A stretch of DNA of 5,849 nt. It comes from an uncultured Bacteroidota bacterium (GTDB lineage Bacteria > Bacteroidota > Bacteroidia > Flavobacteriales > Flavobacteriaceae). Below, piece by piece: positions 1 to 5,849 of this stretch (positions within the stretch are counted from its first letter, which is position 1; each line of letters opens with the position of its first letter). Where the stretch lies: the NCBI GenBank assembly GCA_903837025.1, contig CAILTC010000647.1:1-5849 (forward strand). The letters are read 5' to 3'. A model generated the notes under the pieces. That model searched no databases and had not been told where the DNA came from. It worked only from the letters and a program-made list of their open reading frames with translations. The position numbers and the translations under genes are program-made.

Positions 1-36
1 GTCGAAGTAGAGGACACTGAAATTATGAAGTATTAA
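1..36 (+). CDS. nuoK: 3' end of upstream gene, probably nuoK (partial)
   Basis: Frame 1 is open from the window edge to a TAA at 34-36 and reads VEVEDTEIMKY. The other two + frames hit stops within the first 18 bases, so this frame is the best candidate for the end of an upstream gene. The conserved order nuoK-nuoL-nuoM-nuoN predicts NuoK, the small three-helix membrane subunit of complex I. A short acidic, hydrophilic C-terminal tail fits the end of NuoK after its last helix, but eleven residues cannot identify a family. The name rests on gene order alone. The gap to nuoL is 12 nt, consistent with co-transcription. Confidence 0.5.
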   Translation, partial: VEVEDTEIMKY

Positions 37-48
37 TATTCTATAAAC

Positions 49-1977
49 ATGAACCTAACTTACATACTATTTATCCCGTTGATTCCATTAGCCGTTTTCT
101 TGCTTTTGGGGATTTTTAATCAGCAAATCAAGCCAGCGGTTTCTGGATATATTGGCGTTTTGGGATTGTCGATTTCAGCCGCACTTTCGTATTTTACCGC
201 TTACCAATACTTTTTTGTATTGGGAAAATCGAATGGAGTTTACCCAACTTTCGTTGAAAAAACAGTGTGGATGAACTTCACCGATACATTACATATCGAT
301 ATGGGAATTTTGATAGATCCAATATCCATAATGATGCTCATTGTGGTAACGACCATTTCCTTGATGGTACATATTTACAGCCGCGGTTATATGAAAGGCG
401 ATGAAGGTTATACCAAATTCTTTGCTTTTTTATCGCTGTTTTCCTTCTCGATGTTGGGATTGGTATTGGCGACCAATCTTTTTCAAATCTACATTTTTTG
501 GGAATTAGTGGGAGTTTCCTCTTTCCTGTTAATTGGTTATTATTATACCAAAACTTCGGCAGTAGCTGCAGCGAAGAAAGCTTTTATCGTTACACGTTTT
601 GCAGATTTTGGATTCTTAATCGGAATATTGATCGTAGGCTATTACGCCGGCACTTTCGATTTTCAAACGTTGAATGCTGTTAATCGTGCAGGCGAAGGAT
701 TATTGCTTCATTGGGGTGCTTCATCCTTTATGGGATTATCCGTAATTACTTGGGCTTTGCTTTTAATATTTATGGGAGGAGCTGGAAAATCGGCGATGTT
801 CCCTTTACATATTTGGTTACCGGACGCTATGGAAGGACCAACGCCTGTTTCCGCATTAATTCACGCAGCAACCATGGTTGTAGCGGGAGTATATTTAGTG
901 GCACGATTATTCCCGATGTATTATTTCGTCGAAAATGGATTCGTCTTAAATATTGTGGCTTATATGGGCGCTTTCTCGTCCTTGTTTGCAGCGGTAATCG
1001 CCCTCACTCAAACGGATATCAAACGTGTTTTGGCCTTTTCGACCATGTCACAAATTGGCTATATGATGTTGGCATTGGGAGTTTCCAGTTATAAAGGTGA
1101 AGAAGGCGTCGGTTATATGGCATCGATGTTTCATTTGTTTACGCACGCCATGTTCAAAGCTTTATTATTCTTAGGTGCAGGTTCGGTTATTCACGCAGTT
1201 CACAGCAATTATTTGAAAGATATGGGCGGTTTGCGCAAGTATATGCCCATTACCAATGCAACCTTTTTGATTGCAGCTTTGGCAATATCAGGAGTTCCTC
1301 CGTTTGCAGGCTTTTTTAGTAAAGACGAGATTTTGGTCGCTGCTTTCGAAAAAAATGAATTGCTTTATTTTGTGGCACTTTTTGTTGCGGGATTAACGGC
1401 CTTTTATATGTTCCGATTGTATTTTGGAATATTCTGGGGAAAAGAAACCAAATACGAGCACACACCACACGAATCACCACTATCTATGGCATTTCCTTTA
1501 TTATTTTTGGCTTTTATGAGTATCGTGGCGGGATTTATTCCTTTCAGCGAATTCGTAACTGCCGATAAAGCTGGTTTTGTAGGCCATTTGAATTATACCT
1601 TGGCCGCCGTTGCCGTAGGAACTGGATTAATAGGAATTATTCTCGCTTGGATTTTCTATAAAAAAGAAAATGATTTGGCTGATAAGTTTGCCAATGCTTT
1701 TGGAATGTTTTACAAATGGACGTACAATAAATTCTATTTTGACGAAATCTACCTATTCGTTACCAAGAAAATAATATTTGATCGGATTTCGGCACCCATT
1801 GCCAAATTCGACAAGAAATATGTCGACGGCACGATGGAAGGAATTGGAAACAAAACCGTTATTCTTTCCGAAAAAATAAAAGGTTTGCAATCCGGAAGAT
1901 TACAAGATTACGCTATGTTCTTTGTTTCAGGAGTCGTAATCATTGCTTTGGTTTTTATTTATTTATATACAAATTAA
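49..1977 (+). CDS. nuoL: NADH-quinone oxidoreductase subunit L (NuoL)
   Basis: NuoL is the most distal antiporter-like subunit of complex I and one of its proton channels in the cytoplasmic membrane. The 642-aa protein is slightly longer than E. coli NuoL (about 613). The antiporter core is clear: an N-terminal domain around residues 75-125, the TM5 motif FWELVGVSSF with E152, TM7 lysine K247 followed by P-L-H-I-W (252-256), H272 in IHAATM, K325 in QTDIKRVLAFS, H362/H366/K370 in HLFTHAMFKALLFL, and TM12 lysine K425 in FFSKDEIL. These match E. coli E144, K229, H254, H334/H338/K342 and K399 by motif. A hydrophilic, Lys-rich amphipathic stretch (about 538-615) and a last helix (about 620-640) correspond to the lateral helix and TM16 that brace the membrane arm, which separates NuoL from NuoM and NuoN. 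The ATG at 49 is preceded by AT-rich sequence with no Shine-Dalgarno. No residue expected for function is missing. Confidence 0.97.
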   Translation: MNLTYILFIPLIPLAVFLLLGIFNQQIKPAVSGYIGVLGLSISAALSYFTAYQYFFVLGKSNGVYPTFVEKTVWMNFTDTLHIDMGILIDPISIMMLIVVTTISLMVHIYSRGYMKGDEGYTKFFAFLSLFSFSMLGLVLATNLFQIYIFWELVGVSSFLLIGYYYTKTSAVAAAKKAFIVTRFADFGFLIGILIVGYYAGTFDFQTLNAVNRAGEGLLLHWGASSFMGLSVITWALLLIFMGGAGKSAMFPLHIWLPDAMEGPTPVSALIHAATMVVAGVYLVARLFPMYYFVENGFVLNIVAYMGAFSSLFAAVIALTQTDIKRVLAFSTMSQIGYMMLALGVSSYKGEEGVGYMASMFHLFTHAMFKALLFLGAGSVIHAVHSNYLKDMGGLRKYMPITNATFLIAALAISGVPPFAGFFSKDEILVAAFEKNELLYFVALFVAGLTAFYMFRLYFGIFWGKETKYEHTPHESPLSMAFPLLFLAFMSIVAGFIPFSEFVTADKAGFVGHLNYTLAAVAVGTGLIGIILAWIFYKKENDLADKFANAFGMFYKWTYNKFYFDEIYLFVTKKIIFDRISAPIAKFDKKYVDGTMEGIGNKTVILSEKIKGLQSGRLQDYAMFFVSGVVIIALVFIYLYTN

Positions 1978-1978
1978 T

Positions 1979-3475
1979 ATGGATATTTTATCACTTTTTG
2001 TAATTGTACCTGTACTTACTCTTTTTGCTTTGGTTTTATCCAAAGGATTACAACAGGCACGAATAATTTCAATGGTTGGAAGTTTTATTCAACTCGGAAT
2101 GGCAATCCATTTGCTTTTCGCTTACTTCGAAGAAAGAGCCGTCAACAAAAGCGTCATGCTTTTTACCCAAGATACGGTCTGGTTTAAATATTTCAATATC
2201 CATTATGCCATTGGCGTCGATGGTATTTCGGTAGCCTTGTTGTTGTTGACTTCAATAGTCGTATTAGCGGGTGTTTTCATTTCTTGGAAAACAGACGATT
2301 TACCCAAAGAATTCTTTGTTTCACTCTTGGTTTTAGCCACGGGTGTTTACGGATTCTTTATTTCTATCGATTTGTTTACCATGCTTGTTTTCTACGAAAT
2401 TGCTGTAATCCCAATGTATTTGTTAATAGGAATTTGGGGTTCAGGACCTAAAGAATATTCGGCGATGAAATTAACCTTGATGTTAATGGGAGCGTCAGCT
2501 GTTTTGATGGTAGGTGTTTTAGGAATTTACTTCAATTCGAATGCCGATGGCGGTGCATTAACCTTCAATATCTTGGAAATTTCGAAAGTACACATTCCCT
2601 TTGCCGCTCAAAAATTATTTTTCCCATTGACTTTTGTTGGCTTTGCCGTATTAGGTGCTTTGTTTCCTTTTCATACTTGGTCTCCTGATGGTCACGCCTC
2701 GGCGCCAACAGCAGTATCCATGCTACACGCAGGCGTTTTGATGAAATTAGGAGGTTATGGCGTATTCAGAATTGCTATGTTTTTATTGCCATTGGGAGCG
2801 ATTGAATGGTCTTGGTTTTTCATCATCTTATCCGCAACTGGAGTTATTTATGGAGCCTTTGGCGCTTTAAAACAAACCGATTTAAAATACATCAATGCCT
2901 ATTCCTCCGTGAGTCACTTAGGAATGGTGTTGTTTGCTTTGTTAATGTTGAACAAAACCGCTTGGAACGGAGCGATTTTACAATCACTTTCACATGGATT
3001 TATGACCGCCTTATTCTTCGCCTTAATCGGAATGATTTACGGAAGAACCCACACCAGAGACATCACCAAATTGGGAGGTTTACTAAAAGTGATGCCCTTT
3101 ATATCTGTCATTTATGTAATAGCCGGTTTGGCTTCATTAGGATTACCCGGATTTAGTGGCTTTGTTGCCGAAATGAATATTTTCGTTGGTGCTTTCCAAC
3201 ACGAAGAACTGTTTTATAGAGTTGCTACCATTATTTCGGTATCAGCCATTGTTGTAACTGCGGTTTATATCTTGCGGGTATTGGGAATTATGTTAATGGG
3301 ACCCATTAAAAACGAAGAATTTTTAGATTTGCCAAGGGTGACTTGGTTCGAAGTAACCGGTATTATGTTGCTATTAATTCCAATGATTGGTATGGGTGTT
3401 GCGCCGCTATGGTTGAGCAATATGACCATGGACAGTATCCAACCGTTTATTCAAGGAGTATTAAATCATTTATAA
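1979..3475 (+). CDS. nuoM: NADH-quinone oxidoreductase subunit M (NuoM), variant TM7
   Basis: NuoM is the middle antiporter-like subunit (ND4 homologue) of the complex I membrane arm. The 498-aa product has the usual length and about 14 membrane segments. Family motifs are TM5 glutamate E140 in VFYEIAVIPMYLLIG, P-F-H-T-W (230-234), APTAVSMLHAGVLMKLGGYG (242-261) with K256, QTDLKYINAYSSVSHLGM (299-316), H339 in LSHGF, and E398 in LPGFSGFVAEMNIF, which occupies the position of E. coli E407. The TM7 lysine (E. coli K234) is absent: an ungapped match puts L225 there. H250 is an extra histidine at the position of the NuoL TM8 histidine. The ATG at 1979 begins one base after the nuoL stop, suggesting coupled translation. 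An in-frame ATG at 1943 would overlap nuoL by 35 bases and add a 12-residue extension that the family does not need. Sequence upstream of nuoN and the tight spacing indicate one operon. Confidence 0.96.
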   Translation: MDILSLFVIVPVLTLFALVLSKGLQQARIISMVGSFIQLGMAIHLLFAYFEERAVNKSVMLFTQDTVWFKYFNIHYAIGVDGISVALLLLTSIVVLAGVFISWKTDDLPKEFFVSLLVLATGVYGFFISIDLFTMLVFYEIAVIPMYLLIGIWGSGPKEYSAMKLTLMLMGASAVLMVGVLGIYFNSNADGGALTFNILEISKVHIPFAAQKLFFPLTFVGFAVLGALFPFHTWSPDGHASAPTAVSMLHAGVLMKLGGYGVFRIAMFLLPLGAIEWSWFFIILSATGVIYGAFGALKQTDLKYINAYSSVSHLGMVLFALLMLNKTAWNGAILQSLSHGFMTALFFALIGMIYGRTHTRDITKLGGLLKVMPFISVIYVIAGLASLGLPGFSGFVAEMNIFVGAFQHEELFYRVATIISVSAIVVTAVYILRVLGIMLMGPIKNEEFLDLPRVTWFEVTGIMLLLIPMIGMGVAPLWLSNMTMDSIQPFIQGVLNHL

Positions 3476-3485
3476 AATAAATACA

Positions 3486-4916
3486 ATGAATGTGACCAGT
3501 TTTATCGCAATGCGACAAGAAATTTTCCTATTAGCAATTTTATTATTGTTGATCGTGGGCGAAATTTTCCTCCCTAATAACAAAAAAAGAAACATCGTAC
3601 ATATAGCAATAGTACTATTTGGTATCCATACTATTGTTGGCTTTTTTGCTATTGAAGAAACAAGTTTATTTGGCGGAATGTTTCGCACCAATAACCTCAT
3701 TCATTTTTTCAAAAACACTCTTAATGTTGGCGTATTTATAGTACTTCTTCAATCCGCCGATTGGATTCAAGAAAAAATGGTGCCTCTAAATAAAGGAACC
3801 GAGTTTTTTATGTTGCTTTTTTCCTCGCTTTTAGGAATGTATTTTATGGTATCGGCGGGTGATTTCCTCATGTTCTATATTGGATTAGAATTATCCACTT
3901 TGCCCGTGGCAGCATTGGTTGCTTGGGAAACATCCAAAAGAATTTCGAGTGAAGCAGGCGTAAAATTCATACTTTCGGCAGGATTGGCATCTGGGGTTTC
4001 CTTATTTGGAATTTCCTTGTTATATGCCGCAACGGGTTCGATTTATTTTAATGAAATTATTGGGGTCTTAACTTCGACCAATTTGACGATACTCGGTTTC
4101 ATTCTGTTTTTTGCAGGATTAGCATTCAAAATATCATTAGTTCCCTTCCATTTCTGGACCGCCGATGTTTATGAAGGTGCACCAATAGGTGTCGCCTCTT
4201 ATTTGTCTGTAATTTCGAAAGGAGCAGCCGTATTTATCTTGATGATTTTATTGTTTACGGTTTTAAAACCATTGATGCACGTTTGGGAAAATATCATTTA
4301 TGCGATTGCACTTGCCACCATGTTTATTGGAAATTTATTTGCTTTGCGCCAACAAAATATGAAACGTTTCTTGGCTTTTTCCTCTATTGCGCAGGCCGGT
4401 TTTATTCTATTGGGATTAATTAGCGGATCGCAGTTAGGAGCTGCCACAGTCGTTTATTTTGTGCTGGTTTATATCTTTTCGAATTTGGCAGCTTTCGGAG
4501 TGGTGCAAGCCATCTCTTTGCAAACCGGGAAAGAAAACCGAGACGATTATAACGGCTTGTACAGAACCAATCCTAATTTGAGTTTGGTGATGATGTTGGC
4601 CTTATTCTCCTTGGCGGGAATTCCACCAGTAGCAGGGTTTTTTGGTAAATTTTTCTTGTTTGCCGCAGCAGCAAGCAAAGGCTATTATTTCTTGGTTTTC
4701 TTGGCCGTTGTCAACGTAACGATCTCGCTTTACTACTATTTATTGGTCATAAGAGCCATGTTCATTCGAAAAAGTGATACTCCAATTCCGTTTTTCAAGA
4801 ACAAAATTTATATGCGTTTGGGATTGATAATTACCGTTTTGGGAATATTAATTCTTGGATTATACAGTCCGTTATACGATTACATTTTCGAATTAAGTAC
4901 CCTTTTTAATAAATAA
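3486..4916 (+). CDS. nuoN: NADH-quinone oxidoreductase subunit N (NuoN)
   Basis: NuoN (ND2 homologue) is the antiporter-like subunit nearest the quinone-linked part of the complex I membrane arm. The 476-aa protein is close to E. coli NuoN (about 485). It has TM5 glutamate E135 in YIGLELSTLPVAAL, TM7 lysine K215 in GLAFKISLVPFHFW, TM8 lysine K245 in YLSVISKGAAV, K293 in QQNMKRFLAFSSIAQAGF, and TM12 lysine K388 in GIPPVAGFFGKFFLF. These correspond to the E. coli chain E133, K217, K247, K295 and K395, and the ADVYEGAP motif (226-233) is typical of NuoN. The protein ends soon after its last hydrophobic segment and lacks the NuoL-type lateral helix. The ATG at 3486 follows nuoM by 10 nt without a Shine-Dalgarno. 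A second in-frame ATG at 3510 (residue 9) could also serve, losing only a short pre-helix segment. The next gene begins 3 nt after the stop. Confidence 0.96.
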   Translation: MNVTSFIAMRQEIFLLAILLLLIVGEIFLPNNKKRNIVHIAIVLFGIHTIVGFFAIEETSLFGGMFRTNNLIHFFKNTLNVGVFIVLLQSADWIQEKMVPLNKGTEFFMLLFSSLLGMYFMVSAGDFLMFYIGLELSTLPVAALVAWETSKRISSEAGVKFILSAGLASGVSLFGISLLYAATGSIYFNEIIGVLTSTNLTILGFILFFAGLAFKISLVPFHFWTADVYEGAPIGVASYLSVISKGAAVFILMILLFTVLKPLMHVWENIIYAIALATMFIGNLFALRQQNMKRFLAFSSIAQAGFILLGLISGSQLGAATVVYFVLVYIFSNLAAFGVVQAISLQTGKENRDDYNGLYRTNPNLSLVMMLALFSLAGIPPVAGFFGKFFLFAAAASKGYYFLVFLAVVNVTISLYYYLLVIRAMFIRKSDTPIPFFKNKIYMRLGLIITVLGILILGLYSPLYDYIFELSTLFNK

Positions 4917-4919
4917 GTT

Positions 4920-5246
4920 ATGGCAACATTAGACGGAAAACATTCATTTGGAAGCATCGGAGAAACAAGAGTTACTTTTGTAGAAAAAGGGACTAATGAA
5001 GGCCGTAGGGATTTCTTGAAACAACTATTAGAACACAACGGCTTTGAAGTAATACTCGAAGATGAAAAGAAAAAAAACGAAGAAGATCCACAATTATATA
5101 CCGTGGCAGTAACCGATATGGTTTTTAATCCCACAATCTGGATTTTCGAACGAAAAATGAGAACCCTTGACGGACATAAAGTAACGCAAGATTACTGGTT
5201 TCAGAGAACTACTGAAACAAAACCGCAGTATTGGAAAAATTCGTAA
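4920..5246 (+). CDS. Uncharacterised 108-aa protein at the nuo operon tail
   Basis: I do not recognise this family. The ATG lies three bases after the nuoN TAA, so it is almost certainly co-transcribed and perhaps translationally coupled with nuoN, and the terminator follows about 30 nt after its stop. The product is soluble-looking: no signal peptide, no membrane helix and no cysteine, so it cannot bind an Fe-S cluster by Cys ligands. Visible elements are a polar N-terminus with TRVTFVEKG (16-24), a likely amphipathic helix (about 27-39, RRDFLKQLLEHN), a short strand GFEVIL (41-46), a very charged linker (47-56), and strands YTVAVTDMVFNP (60-71) and IWIFERKM (73-80), then an aromatic-rich tail with DYWFQ (91-95) and PQYW (102-105). 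This suggests a small alpha/beta fold. A clean reading frame with codon use like its neighbours supports a real gene. A complex I accessory or assembly role is only inferred from position. Confidence 0.85.
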   Translation: MATLDGKHSFGSIGETRVTFVEKGTNEGRRDFLKQLLEHNGFEVILEDEKKKNEEDPQLYTVAVTDMVFNPTIWIFERKMRTLDGHKVTQDYWFQRTTETKPQYWKNS

Positions 5247-5274
5247 AATTTTCAGTTTTTTTTATCTTAATTTT

Positions 5275-5321
5275 ATACTGATAATCCTCTAACCAAATAG
5301 AGGGATTATCAGTATTTTTTT
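5275..5321 (+). terminator. Intrinsic terminator closing the nuo operon
   Basis: The left arm (5275-5290) and right arm (5299-5315) form a hairpin with 13 continuous pairs, ATACTGATAATCC against GGATTATCAGTAT, then one bulged G at about 5302 and three more pairs closing an 8-nt loop (AACCAAAT). Seven T residues (5315-5321) follow directly. The reverse strand has no matching T-tract beyond its stem, so it should act in the + direction only. It ends transcripts from nuoN and the 108-codon gene and insulates the repair gene downstream. Confidence 0.92.
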
Positions 5322-5342
5322 GTAAAAGTTAAAAACCATATT

Positions 5343-5849
5343 ATGAATTTATTCGAAGATTCAACGGATTGGACAGCGCAATTAGCTCCAATTCTGACCC
5401 AATACAAAGGGCGAAAACATCCATTAGACTACCATAATCTATACCAATTGATGGTTATGGTTGTCCTTTCTGCTCAGGATTCGGATGCCAATATCAACAA
5501 AATTGCTCCTGCCTTATTTGAAGTTTTTCCCAATATCGAAAGCCTTTCCGTTTCGAATGCGGAAGCCTTAATTCCTTTTATCTCCAAAGTTCGTAATTTC
5601 GGCACCAAAGCCAATTGGTTACTAGAAATAGCAAAAACAATCCAAAAAGACGAAAACATCCCGCTTACGATGGCTGGATTAATTACGCTGAAAGGTATCG
5701 GTCGCAAATCGGCCAATGTGATTATGCGAGAAGCGAATCTTCCAGCCGAAGGAATAATTGCCGATTTACACGTGATTCGTGTCGCTCCCAGAATTGGATT
5801 AATTCCCGAATCCAAAGACGGCATCAAAGTTGAAAAACTATTGATGCAA
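5343..5849 (+). CDS. nth: Endonuclease III family DNA glycosylase/AP lyase (3' truncated by window)
   Basis: This is the N-terminal 169 residues of an HhH-GPD base-excision repair enzyme of the endonuclease III type, which removes oxidised pyrimidines and nicks abasic sites in DNA. LSAQDSDANINK (42-53) matches the LSAQ-T-D segment of E. coli Nth, whose Gln fills the gap left by the flipped base. The helix-hairpin-helix is at about 113-130 with the core LKGIGRKSANVIM, and K122 corresponds to catalytic Lys120. D141 in IIADLHVIRV corresponds to catalytic Asp138. The Lys-Asp spacing is 19 rather than 18 residues, and the usual VDTH reads ADLH. The ATG at 5343 puts LSAQ within a few residues of its place in E. 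coli Nth; the next Met (37) would remove the first helix. The C-terminal [4Fe-4S] cysteines lie outside the window, so whether this is canonical Nth or a cluster-less relative cannot be judged. It lies beyond the terminator and so probably has its own promoter. Confidence 0.9.
   Translation, partial: MNLFEDSTDWTAQLAPILTQYKGRKHPLDYHNLYQLMVMVVLSAQDSDANINKIAPALFEVFPNIESLSVSNAEALIPFISKVRNFGTKANWLLEIAKTIQKDENIPLTMAGLITLKGIGRKSANVIMREANLPAEGIIADLHVIRVAPRIGLIPESKDGIKVEKLLMQ

Noticed and set aside
498..1094. Two + strand open frames inside nuoL (498-683 and 711-1094)
   Set aside because: They lie fully inside nuoL in another frame and give Cys-, Arg- and aromatic-rich translations without domain signals, so they are shadow frames.
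1943..1978. Upstream in-frame ATG for nuoM that would overlap the end of nuoL
   Set aside because: The added residues simply mirror the last codons of nuoL in another frame. The ATG at 1979 gives the usual NuoM N-terminus starting at the first hydrophobic helix.
2806..3156. 116-codon open frame within nuoM
   Set aside because: It is a shadow of conserved nuoM coding sequence, with an Arg/His-rich translation and no recognisable motif.
3470..3700. Minus-strand open frame opposite the start of nuoN
   Set aside because: It is antisense to a clearly conserved gene and its translation has no supporting motif or independent context.
4880..5134. Minus-strand open frame opposite the 108-aa gene, considered as the true gene here
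   Set aside because: Its translation is a Ser/Phe-run protein arising from the antisense of GAA/AAA-rich codons. The + frame starts 3 nt after nuoN, ends just before a terminator and has a balanced composition.
5247..5274. T-rich stretch after the 108-aa gene as a separate terminator
   Set aside because: No stable hairpin precedes the T run; it is ordinary AT-rich spacer before the real terminator.
5313..5342. Possible Bacteroidota-type promoter (TAnnTTTG) for the repair gene
   Set aside because: TATTTTTTTG has the wrong spacing between TA and TTTG and is part of the terminator T-tract, with no convincing -33 element. A promoter is likely in or near this gap but cannot be placed.
5474..5833. 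Open frames on both strands overlapping the repair gene (minus 5474-5827, plus 5615-5833)
   Set aside because: The Nth frame contains the HhH motif and catalytic residues, so these others are shadows.

Overview
The window is the distal, membrane-arm end of a nuo operon (respiratory complex I, NADH:quinone oxidoreductase), followed by a transcription terminator and the start of an unrelated DNA-repair gene. The low GC content by eye, the strong use of TTA, ATT and AAA codons, the lack of Shine-Dalgarno sequences before the starts and the style of the proteins all suggest a member of the Bacteroidota, most likely the Flavobacteriaceae. That placement is inference, since there is no rRNA or other taxonomic marker here.

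Layout, all on the + strand. Bases 1-36 are the last 11 codons of an upstream gene, probably nuoK from its position. nuoL (49-1977), nuoM (1979-3475) and nuoN (3486-4916) follow with gaps of 12, 1 and 10 nt. They encode the three antiporter-like subunits that form the proton-translocating arm in the cytoplasmic membrane. Three bases after nuoN comes a 108-codon gene of unknown function (4920-5246), which looks like the last cistron of the operon. A strong intrinsic terminator (5275-5321) lies in the 96-nt gap. The final gene (5343 to the window edge) is an endonuclease III (Nth) family DNA glycosylase, cut off before its iron-sulfur domain.

NuoL, NuoM and NuoN are paralogues that work in series: quinone reduction in the peripheral arm drives charge movements along a chain of buried Glu, Lys and His residues through all three. 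NuoL and NuoN keep the usual chain. NuoM does not: the TM7 lysine, seven residues before the His of the P-x-H-x-W motif in both NuoL and NuoN, is a leucine (L225), and a NuoL-like histidine (H250) appears in the next helix. This is the most interesting observation here, with the unidentified 108-aa operon-tail protein second. No mobile element, CRISPR array, RNA gene or evidently new multi-gene system was seen.
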